Assembly (NCBI RefSeq): GCF_024734895.1
Contig: NZ_CP091430.1
Span: 5,908,501-5,972,500 of the forward strand
From: Paenibacillus spongiae
GTDB lineage: Bacteria > Bacillota > Bacilli > Paenibacillales > Paenibacillaceae
Reading direction: 5' to 3'
Length of the DNA: 64,000 nt
The position numbers and the translations under genes were made by a program. Below the pieces are notes generated by a model that ran no database searches, had not been told where the DNA came from, and was given only the letters and a program-made list of their open reading frames with translations. This document shows, one piece after another, positions 53,048 through 61,300 of the stretch (positions are counted from its first letter, which is position 1; each line of letters opens with the position of its first letter).

Positions 53048-53302
53048 ATGCCGCGAAAGCCCCTTGAACTGCCGGAGGGCTGTAGTAGAGTCCAAGCGTA
53101 GCGGCAGGCGTTGCAAAAAAAGGCCGCCGTTCCTAATCTCTTCTTCCCTGAAGGCTTCGGGAACGCGAAGGAGGAAAAGCTGGCCAATGGAACCTACCGG
53201 GTCTTAGACGGGACGATCTTGCTCGGCTTAGAGCTGGTCGTTCGCTTGGCAGCCCGACTGAACGAGCTGGGGGGCCAAATAGCTCCAAAGATCGTTTGTT
53301 AA
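53048..53302 (+). pseudogene. unidentified ORF interrupted by an in-frame TAG
   Basis: An ATG at 53048 behind AGAGAGG opens 17 codons (MPRKPLELPEGCSRVQA), then TAG (53099-53101), then the same frame stays open for 66 codons (RQALQKKAAVPNLFFPEG ... RLAARLNELGGQIAPKIVC). The two parts read as one protein of about 84 residues. No family is recognised. It ends head-on with the ATPase fragment, so this is probably a rearrangement junction. Confidence 0.4.
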
Positions 53303-53520
53303 AAATCGTCCGCCATCAGCGCAGTATCTGCAGTTTCAAGGGCCGTATCCGTACCGGCTCCGACCACGGTAATCCCAACGGTTGAAGCCGCGAGTGCAGG
53401 GACATCATTGACTCCATCGCCGATCATTGCCACATTTCTAAAAAGTTTTTCTAGTCCAAGTTTTTGTTTTATATATGTCATTAAGTCCTTCCCGCGAGGA
53501 TGGGTTTGTTTCCGGAAAAA
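53299..53520 (-). pseudogene. C-terminal fragment of a heavy-metal P-type ATPase
   Basis: The frame contains [17 protein letters not shown] followed by [19 protein letters not shown], the hinge and end of the P domain of CadA/ZosA-type P1B ATPases. It stops one residue later instead of running into the last two membrane helices, and the upstream 30 residues are only weakly ATPase-like, with the DKTGT part absent. A remnant. Confidence 0.85.
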
Positions 53521-53577
53521 GGGAGTTTTCCAGGGTTGAATAATAAGTTGATTCGAGTGATTTCCATCAAACAATAT

Positions 53578-53617
53578 AACCGACCCTGTTCGCATCTTGA
53601 AAGGTCGGTTTTTTTTA
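53578..53617 (+). terminator. orphan intrinsic terminator
   Basis: AACCGACC pairs with GGTCGGTT and runs into eight T's. No intact plus-strand gene precedes it, so it is probably left from a lost gene. Confidence 0.75.
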
Positions 53618-54014
53618 GCGTTAGAACTCGTTACCGTGTCAGCTTAATAAATAGTACAAAATGCATAACCATAGCCTGAAACTTTCAAGAATTACAAATG
53701 TTTGGTTAATTTTGTAATTTACCCCCAAAAGGGAAAATTCAATACGAATATATTGTAGTATATTATTATTCAAATTGAATAACCTTACTCATTTTACCGA
53801 AAGAAACAACAAAGAGATGAATTCCCGTGAGGGCCTCAGATAACGATCTTTCGGTGATTCTGCTGAATGTTATTCTTTTCAGACCCTGCCTTCTCAACTA
53901 CAACATGTTTTTCTGTGAATTCGACACAAGGGGGTGTTTATTTAATCAAAACAAGTTTAAAACGAAATACCGATGGATAGTCAACAAAAATAAGTTTATA
54001 GGTGAGGTGCACTA
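53618..54014. other. AT-rich intergenic DNA
   Basis: About 400 bp of markedly AT-rich DNA with no gene. The run near 53740-53790 (ATTCAATACG, TATTATTATTCAAATTGAAT) may hold the promoter of the downstream secreted protein, but none is clear enough to place. Confidence 0.4.
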
Positions 54015-55145
54015 ATGAAACGACGATTTATCCCTTTTGTTTGGGCATTTACGCTGTTGATGCTGATTCTGCTTCCGCCGTTGCAGGCCTCGGCCGCTGA
54101 TGATTGGAGTTCCGAGGTGCTCCTTAACGAATTCAACGGAACCATCCTCGGCTTTGACGAAAGCCGAATTATTTGGAAAGAAACCGGCGATAAGGTACTC
54201 TGGTTGCACAACCGTACGGATGGAAGCCAAGTAAAGGTTTACGATGCCACCGGGTCAGACTATACGATCTATTCGGCAAAGTTATCCACCGAAGGCGTAG
54301 TCTATACTTTATCTATTACAGACCCTAGCGGATGGCCTACTTATCATTCAGTTTATTATTGGAACGACGGAAACGTTCAAAAGCTTGCCAATGGCAATTA
54401 TCGTGCGGATGTTTATGATGTGAAAGGGAATTTTGCGGTATTTACCAATAGAGTGCTGGATTTAGCTACGGGACAGTCCCGTACCTTACCGAATTCGCAT
54501 TTTGCAAATATGAACCGCTTTGATCTGTCGGCTGACGGAACCGTGGTTTACACGGATCCAACTTATAATTCGAACCTCTACAAGTCGCATCCCGACGGTA
54601 CGTTGATGACGTATGTGCTGCCTGCCGGCTACCAAAGCTACAGCGGGCCTTTGATGGACGGGAAAAACATGATCTACCAGGTTAAAAGGTACAGTAGCGA
54701 CAAGTGGTTGCTCCGATTGCGTGACGCCGATGACAATATTACCACATTAGCCCTAAATCCTTGGTATGGCTTTTTTCCCAACCCGAGACCATCCTATCAG
54801 ATCAATAACGGCTGGATTGCCTATCAGGAGTATAATAAAGAAAAAGATAATTGGGCCTTGTATGTCCGGTCGCCGGAAGGTGAAACCAAACCGATCTTTG
54901 AAACCGCTTCACAGACGTGGAAACAGTCGTGGTACTCAAGAGACGGCATCTCCATCAATCAGTTGGGCGCGGACGGCTCGGTTGTATACACGGTGTACTA
55001 CGGGAAGTTGAAATACTCCAAAACGTACCTTTATTCCACTCATTCGGATAAACATGTGCGTGTGTCCAGCGGTACGAAGTTCCAATACCAGAATGGTGCC
55101 TGGTACCGGATGACTAGCAATTCGTTGTTCGCCATTCAAATTTAG
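54015..55145 (+). CDS. secreted beta-propeller-like protein, unidentified
   Basis: 376 residues with a clear signal peptide (MKRRFIPFVWAFTLLMLILL, cleavage near LQASAA). The body is a series of about six to eight repeats with the TolB/DUF5050-like rhythm (LSTEGVVYTLS, LSADGTVVYTDP, NNGWIAYQEYNK, LGADGSVVYTVYY), pointing to a beta-propeller, probably for protein or glycan binding. GGTGAGG lies eight bases before ATG. It stands in a zone of broken genes and directly abuts the tail of a VOC gene, so it may be a recent insertion. Confidence 0.7.
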   Translation: MKRRFIPFVWAFTLLMLILLPPLQASAADDWSSEVLLNEFNGTILGFDESRIIWKETGDKVLWLHNRTDGSQVKVYDATGSDYTIYSAKLSTEGVVYTLSITDPSGWPTYHSVYYWNDGNVQKLANGNYRADVYDVKGNFAVFTNRVLDLATGQSRTLPNSHFANMNRFDLSADGTVVYTDPTYNSNLYKSHPDGTLMTYVLPAGYQSYSGPLMDGKNMIYQVKRYSSDKWLLRLRDADDNITTLALNPWYGFFPNPRPSYQINNGWIAYQEYNKEKDNWALYVRSPEGETKPIFETASQTWKQSWYSRDGISINQLGADGSVVYTVYYGKLKYSKTYLYSTHSDKHVRVSSGTKFQYQNGAWYRMTSNSLFAIQI

Positions 55146-55295
55146 GCAAAACATGCAAGTCTATTTGAGGTTGCATGGGAAAAAGGTCAAGTGAGTATGC
55201 CGCTGCAAGAAACTTTCTTCAGCCCTGCTTACGGTATTGTAACGGACAAGTTCGGCATAACTTTCGAAATATACACCGAGGGCAAACAAGAATAA
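55146..55295 (+). pseudogene. C-terminal fragment of a VOC/PhnB-family gene
   Basis: A frame without its own start directly follows the stop of the secreted protein gene. It reads ...VSMPLQETFFSPAYGIVTDKFGITFEIY..., the unmistakable C-terminus of PhnB/3-demethylubiquinone-type VOC proteins, and ends at TAA 55293-55295. The N-terminal two-thirds are missing, so the gene was truncated by the rearrangement that brought the upstream gene. Confidence 0.85.
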
Positions 55296-55323
55296 TTCAT
55301 TGCGAGTGAATCTCCCCTATGAG

Positions 55324-55365
55324 AAACCCCTAAAATGCTTGTTATTCAGCATTCTAGGGGTTTTT
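55324..55365. terminator. bidirectional intrinsic terminator
   Basis: AAACCCCTAAAATGCT pairs with AGCATTCTAGGGGTTT (one mismatch), flanked by TTTTT on the right and A-rich DNA on the left. It separates the converging VOC remnant and mannanase gene. Confidence 0.85.
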
Positions 55366-55371
55366 ACTATA

Positions 55372-57693
55372 TCATCTCGGAGTAACTAAGACGTTATCGA
55401 ATACGGCTGTCTGACCGTTGGTTCTCAAGCCGATATAACCGTCGGTCAAGCTCAAATCGTTTGCGTCGATTTTTTGCACTCCGTTGACAAAACCTTTAAT
55501 GGAGCTGCCATCCAGCTCCATCCGCAGTAAATACCACGTGCCCGGACTGGCTTCGATGTGAGCTTCTCCAAGATTGACCCAACTGCCGTTCACTTTTTTG
55601 TAAAGCTGGACTTTGTTCGCATCGTAATTGATCTGCATCGTGTACATGCTGGATAAATCGGCGTTTGCTCTGGCGACCAAGCCGGAAGAAGACTTGGGGC
55701 CGGTCTTATCATACACTTTGACAGCCGCAGTTATCGCTGCATCGGTGTAAACGGTCCCTGTTACCGTTTCCGCAGTGCCGGTTCCGGTTTGCTTCAATAC
55801 TTTGGTGCCGTCGTCCGCTACGCTCCAATTGCCGCTTAATACCGTCCAATTTGCAGCGCTACCGCTTTGGAAATGGTCCCCGAAGCTAACCGGTTCGAAC
55901 ATGACCGCATCAGCTCTTGTGTTGGAGCCGGAACTCGCCGTCAACATCACATAGCCATCCGTTCCCGCATCGAAATAGGCCGTATCGATCAGACGCCATC
56001 GGCCTCTGCCCATTGTCGTCTGATCGATGAAAATCGTATCTGTTTTGCCGCCATGATAAATTGTGTATAGGGCGTTCTTATTCGAGTTTAGATTCGCAGG
56101 ATAACTGACATATACGTTATAGTATCCCGATTTCGGAAGGTCTGGCGTCCATTTGGCCGTACTTCCGGCATTGCTGCTGTAACGGGAGCTTCCACCGTAG
56201 CTGTCGGGAAGAGAACTGTTGCCCCATGTCCCCGACTCGCTATAACCGCTGCCGCCATTGTCGATGATGACGGCGCCGTTCGATTTAACCGGTCCGATCA
56301 CGTTGGAATAAGGGGAATATAAGCCTTCTGAATTTTTGGCCCTGACCCGGTAGAAATAAATCTTACCCTTTTTGGCCGACAAATCGCTGAATATCGGTAC
56401 GATTAAATTATAATTGCGCGGTATAGTAATATCGTCGGTCACTCCGGCGCCTACTGTTTCCCAAGGTCCCTTCCGGTTAAATGAGCGTTCGACGTCATAT
56501 GAAGCGGCTCCCGAAGCTCCCAGCCAAGAGAGTGTGTTTACGGAGTTCGCGGGAAACATAACCGGTGTGTCCGGGGCGGGCCATGGCGGAACGGTTAAGC
56601 CTTTGATTGAATACGCATATCTTCGCAATAAGCCAATGGTAACCGATTCGTTCGCAAAATCGCCAGTTGCAAATCCCGGATAACGCAAATATGCCCAATT
56701 TCCGACCGGCTGCCAGTGCCATCCTCCCATCTTGTGATGGGGCATTGTGGCCCAAAACATCGCACCTGAAGTTCCGTTGTTCTGTACGGTGCTGAGCAGC
56801 TGCTCGGTCACTTCGGGTGAGAAATCCCCGAACTCTCCGATAATCAACGGTTTCTTCCCTTTGGTCGTATTTCTCCATTCGTTGATTTTGGCAATCGGAT
56901 CGGAGTAGTTGTGATATCTGTATATATGCGGATCAATGAAATCAATATTGGGGTCATCCAACGCATTTTGTCTTATTCCCTGAGCGCGTACATATCCTCC
57001 GTCGCCAACGAGATGATTCGCATCGAGACTTTTGAAATAAGCGGCCATTTCGCTTGTCCAGCTGTCGGTGGAATGAAGCTCGTTGCCGAGCTGCCAGGCC
57101 ATAATCGCATTATCGTCCTTATACTTCACGTTCGTATAAGTATTGGTACGGTTAACGACGTAATTGATAAAGTCTTTGAAATCCTGCTTGATTTCCGGAT
57201 CGCTCCAGAATTCATCGGCGCTTTTGTTGCGGAATGCCGCCCAATCGGCAACTCCGCCAACATAATTGTATTTGTCCACGAAAGGAATAATGAGCCGCAC
57301 ATTGTACTGATTCGCCAATTGAAGAACCTTGTCAAACAGCTTAAAGGCGCTCTCGTTATAGTTTCCGGGGGCCATCACATGACGATAGGCGTCTTCAGGG
57401 TCGCTGGTCATTTTCACCTCGAAAGGATACAAGCGAATGACGTTAATGCCCGATATGCTGGCACCCCGAATCAAGTCCTCGATTTCGTTCGGATCCATCC
57501 ATGCCCTACCAAGAAACGGCACGTTCGAACCGATAAAGCGAAACTCGGTCGTACCGTCCATGAATTTATCCACATCACGCGTAATATAATTTGTGAACCC
57601 GGCTTGTGCCCTTTCCGGACTAAAGAAAAATAAGACGGAAACAAGCATTATTACAACGCAAACCATACTTGTAAATCTCATCTGATGTCTCAT
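55372..57693 (-). CDS. secreted modular GH5-type (endo-mannanase-like) glycoside hydrolase
   Basis: 773 residues from ATG 57693 (AAGGAGG nine bases upstream). Signal peptide to about ERAQA. The catalytic clan-A barrel (about 35-385) has AIMAWQLGNELHS (acid/base Glu) and KPLIIGEFGDFS (nucleophile Glu), with the DFKDFINYVVNRTNTYTNVKYKDD stretch close to GH5 mannanases. Then an FN3-like module, a golvesin-type domain (VIIDNGGSGYSESG to RADAVMFEP) and a C-terminal LamG/DUF1080-like sandwich (DHFQSGSAANWTVLSG to VFDNVLVTP). Extracellular attack on mannan is the likely role, upstream of the GH130/GH125 system; another beta-glycan is possible. Confidence 0.84.
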   Translation of the reverse strand: MRHQMRFTSMVCVVIMLVSVLFFFSPERAQAGFTNYITRDVDKFMDGTTEFRFIGSNVPFLGRAWMDPNEIEDLIRGASISGINVIRLYPFEVKMTSDPEDAYRHVMAPGNYNESAFKLFDKVLQLANQYNVRLIIPFVDKYNYVGGVADWAAFRNKSADEFWSDPEIKQDFKDFINYVVNRTNTYTNVKYKDDNAIMAWQLGNELHSTDSWTSEMAAYFKSLDANHLVGDGGYVRAQGIRQNALDDPNIDFIDPHIYRYHNYSDPIAKINEWRNTTKGKKPLIIGEFGDFSPEVTEQLLSTVQNNGTSGAMFWATMPHHKMGGWHWQPVGNWAYLRYPGFATGDFANESVTIGLLRRYAYSIKGLTVPPWPAPDTPVMFPANSVNTLSWLGASGAASYDVERSFNRKGPWETVGAGVTDDITIPRNYNLIVPIFSDLSAKKGKIYFYRVRAKNSEGLYSPYSNVIGPVKSNGAVIIDNGGSGYSESGTWGNSSLPDSYGGSSRYSSNAGSTAKWTPDLPKSGYYNVYVSYPANLNSNKNALYTIYHGGKTDTIFIDQTTMGRGRWRLIDTAYFDAGTDGYVMLTASSGSNTRADAVMFEPVSFGDHFQSGSAANWTVLSGNWSVADDGTKVLKQTGTGTAETVTGTVYTDAAITAAVKVYDKTGPKSSSGLVARANADLSSMYTMQINYDANKVQLYKKVNGSWVNLGEAHIEASPGTWYLLRMELDGSSIKGFVNGVQKIDANDLSLTDGYIGLRTNGQTAVFDNVLVTPR

Positions 57694-57717
57694 ATAGCTG
57701 TACCTCCTTGTTAAAGT

Positions 57718-57731
57718 TGTAAACGCTTTCA
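57718..57731. promoter_or_regulatory. cre site of the mannanase gene
   Basis: On the minus strand TGAAAGCGTTTACA, a perfect TGWAANCGNTNWCA match, about 25 bp before the start codon and just downstream of TTGACC. CcpA repression is predicted. The rest of the gap up to 58032 holds no gene I can support. Confidence 0.9.
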
Positions 57732-58032
57732 ATATGGTCAATAGGCAGTGGTGAAAAAATGTGCATCCCCCTTCCATTTACCATAATCCAATTACACGTG
57801 TAAGCGAATTCATTAACTAGGTAAAATATAACAAGTTCTATATTTGTTACGATATATACTTTTCCATGCAAACAGATCGCCAAGCTGTTCACGATACCGT
57901 TATGCTCATGTGTTTTGCTGCAAGGCAGCGCCCAGATTCCCGGACGATTAATCATATGCGTTCGGAACGGTAGTCATTCTCTTACTCCCTTTACAAATGA
58001 ACGAATGACCGTCACAACGAGCGGAGCAGGAA

Positions 58033-58150
58033 GAATGATTCTGGAGAAGCGTTAGCGGTCGCCTTTGTTCCCGGATATCAACCTCTTCACGTCAATTCAG
58101 AAGAAATCCGGGAACAACAGCGATCGGAAGAACATTCTGCCTGCGCAGCG
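58033..58150 (-). repeat. 118-bp structured repeat, copy B
   Basis: Minus-strand counterpart of copy A (51991-52108). The core stem is TTGTTCCCGGA/TCCGGGAACAA, where copy A has TTGTTTCCGGA/TCCGGAAACAA: one T-A pair has become C-G, preserving pairing. Flanking blocks are conserved, the loop is not. It begins 28 nt after the stop of the small precursor-like ORF on the same strand. Confidence 0.8.
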
Positions 58151-58178
58151 GGTTGTGTTTGATCATCCGTTCATTTAA

Positions 58179-58310
58179 CTAACTCTCATCGATCCAAACC
58201 TCTTCCCAGAAATTCGTTTCGGGGTTGTATACATAAGCCCAGTACTCCGTCTGCTTGACATCCAGGGTCTGCAGCTCCGGCTTGGTCCAAGCTTGTTTAT
58301 CGTGATCCAC
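58179..58310 (-). CDS. 43-residue RiPP-precursor-like peptide (paeninodin-type leader)
   Basis: GTG start with GGGAGG seven bases upstream, 19 nt after the stop of the giant secreted-protein gene; an ATG at 58367 in frame would overlap that gene. The N-terminus KQAWTKPELQTLDVKQT fits the WxxPxLxxLDVxxT pattern of paeninodin-type lasso-peptide leaders, with Thr at the expected -2 position. The remaining 21 residues (starting YWAYVYNPE, ending WIDES) have Glu at core position 9, where a lasso ring would close, though Tyr at position 1 is atypical. No lasso B or C enzyme genes are in the window. Function is inferred. Confidence 0.55.
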   Translation of the reverse strand: MDHDKQAWTKPELQTLDVKQTEYWAYVYNPETNFWEEVWIDES

Positions 58311-58329
58311 CTGCCCGCCTCCCTTCGTT

Positions 58330-61300
58330 TTAGAATGATCCCGCACCTGTGAAGATGCCTTTGGCAAAGTCCATTTTGTTCATAACGACTTCCGGATTCC
58401 CTGCCTGATCGGTACTGTAGTATTCCACGATATGCGTAGTACCGGCCATGGCCGTGAATGAACCGGTATACGGCATCCAGGCGCCGCCGTTAATCCGATA
58501 CAGCGTTCCTCTTATACCGGACCCGCTGACCGGCTCCTCTGCCCGCAAGGTGACCGTAAACCCGCTAATGTACGGTCTTCCGGCTTTATTGACGGCCATG
58601 ATCGGATCGAAGTGATAGCGCGTGATCGGGGCCGATTTATCGAGCTTCAGCTCCATCGATTGGGGGTTCTCGACATTGCCGGCCTGATCGGTGCTGCGGT
58701 ATTCGAAGGTATATACCCCGTCCTGCGGCAGCACCACAGGCGCCGTATAAGCCTTCCATTCGCTGCCGTTCATCCGGTATTCCGTCAATTTCACCCCGGA
58801 GCTGTCGTCCGTGGCGGTGAGCGTTATCGTGATGTCGGACCTATGCCAGCCGGATACGGGATCTGGGCCGCTGGCCGATGTGGAGACGGCTGTCGTAACG
58901 GGAGGCACGACATCCGGATTTTTCCTGTCGTACAGCTCATCGATTTCTTTCTCGGTCAGAGGATAGTTGAATATCCGGAAATCATCCATCAACCCGCGGA
59001 AATATTCCGTTGCTCCCGGGGGATCGAACCCGATCGTCACCTTCTCGGTCGTATTCTTGAATACGCCCGCCCATTCTCTGGTGGCCCGCAGTTCCCCGTT
59101 AATATAGTACTTGATGATCTTGCCGTCCCATGTAACCGTGGATAAGTACCATTCCTTGAAGCCTACCGGCGTATCGGGGAAGAGATGCGTGTATCCCGGA
59201 CGATCGCCGCTGACCAGCCGCACGCCCGGCGATTTGCCGGAAGGATCGTGCAAGAAGGAATACGGCCCATAGTCGGACGTGTTCCCTTTGGTCAATATCG
59301 GCGCATAGCCTCCAGATCCCGCATCCTCCTTGTAAAGCCACATCGAGAAGGAGAAGTTCGTAGACAAATCAAGCGAATCGCTGTCTTCGACCGTAACGCC
59401 GCTTCTTCCGTCGAATTTGGCGGCTTTCCCGACGATTCCTTCGGCGAACGTCGGATTCCCTACCGCGGGTTTCCCATGATTGCCGTTGCCCGAGAAGTCA
59501 TCGAACGTATCGTCAAACGTATAGAACGCAATCTGTCTTGGAGTCTGCTCCGCGCGGGTGATGAACGTCATGCTGGCTTTCGCCTCGCCGCCGTCATCGT
59601 CCCTCACCGTTACGACGGCCTCATACTGCTTATCCGGCGCATCCTTCTCCATGACCGGATAGGCATGATCGAAGGTGCATAAGGATGAAGTGGTTCCGTC
59701 TCCGAAGTCCCAATGGCACGTATGCTTATCCGCTCCCCCTGGATCGGAGATCTGGATTCCCGTCCTATAGTTCTGCCCGCCAAGCAAGGTCGCGCCATCC
59801 CCGACCCTAACGGCAGGCGGCACGTTGGTTGTCGTGATGTCCTTCGTGACCCGATGCACGTTCCCATCCTTCGTCACAGTCTCCAGCGTAACGGGATAGG
59901 TTTTGTTATCGTTGTAGCTATGCGTTACAGGCATTCCCGTTGTCGTTGATGAATCTCCGAACAACCACTTGCTGGACGTTATGAAACCATCGTCGCTGCC
60001 TGCCGTGGTATTAACGAAGGTAACGGTTTCCCCTTCCTTCGGGTTCTGAGGCATAAATTCGAAGTCGGCCGGTTCGACCGTCTGCTCCAGCGTGTAGCTG
60101 CTGGTATGTCCTTGGGAATCGGTTACGGTCAGCTTAACCGGATACGTTCCGGGACCCGGGAAGGTATGCGTAGGCTCCTTCTCCGCGCTGATCGGACTGT
60201 TGTCGCCGAATTCCCACTTCCAGGACACGATGTCGTTATCCTCATCCGTGGACAAGTTCTGGAACGTGACCGTTTGGCCGCCAATTAAACCGGTTTTCAC
60301 TTTGAACTGCTGGGTGGAAGTCACGGAGCTGTTCCCATGATTGGTAAGCGGCCGGTATAGAATATATTTGGCCCACACCGGCTTTGGCAGCTTGAATTCC
60401 TGCAGATCACCATTGTTGGCGGTCGCCGATTTGATGACGGTCGTAAACGCCGCATCATCCAAGGTCGTCGTCGAGACGGCAACCTCGAAATCTTTTACCC
60501 GCTGGTCTGCAAAAGACGGGCGGGGCCTGATCTGAATTCGGTCGATCAGGTACGGGTTGCCGTCGGCCAAACTGATTTTCACCCACTGATTATCCTTCAC
60601 CCGTGTCGCCCAAGGGTTGTGGTAAGTAAACTTCAGCATGTTTTCCGCACTGTGGCCGCTGTCGTAGTTGCTGGATACGGCTTCCACCTTCGCGCGCTCT
60701 TCCAGCAAAGCGACGTTCTTCCCGGGGCCGGCCGGATAGAATAACGCCTGCGGCTGCTTCGGCTGGGCAATGGTGAACGAAACTTGCTTCGTCGCTTCAA
60801 CGTTGCCGATCAGGTCGATGCTCCGGTATTCAACCGTATGGGCCCCCTCGACCGATACGACGATTGGCGCCGACTGATAAGTCTGCCATTCTCCGCCGTC
60901 AATGCGATATTCGGTTTTCTCGATTCCGCTGTCATCCTCTGCCGTGAATGTGATCGAGACGGGAGATTTATAATTGCCGTTCACGCCGTCAGGGACGGCA
61001 GGAGTCAGCGCGGCTGTCGTAACCGGCGGCGTCTCATCCGCTGTCGTCCAACGTACGCCGGCTGCCGGCGAAGTAAGTCCAGCCGCCCGGGCTATCGCTT
61101 GGTCGTCGCCTGTCTTCGTGCCGGTATAACTGAAAGCCGCAACGCCGTTGTTGTCGGTCGCTGCCGTATATGAGGCCGGATTTGCCCCGGATATCGTCAT
61201 GGTCACCGGCACTCCCGCCACGCCAAGGCCTTGATCGTCAAGAACAGCCGCTGTAAGCGTGTGTACCGCGCCGACCCGCACGGTCTTGCTCTGCGGCGAA

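Noticed and set aside
53827..54015. 62-codon plus-strand frame before the secreted propeller gene
   Set aside because: AT-rich, GTG start without ribosome site, no similarity; treated as intergenic.
57620..57955. 111-codon minus-strand frame upstream of the mannanase
   Set aside because: Overlaps the mannanase start and the cre site, has no ribosome site and no recognisable family.
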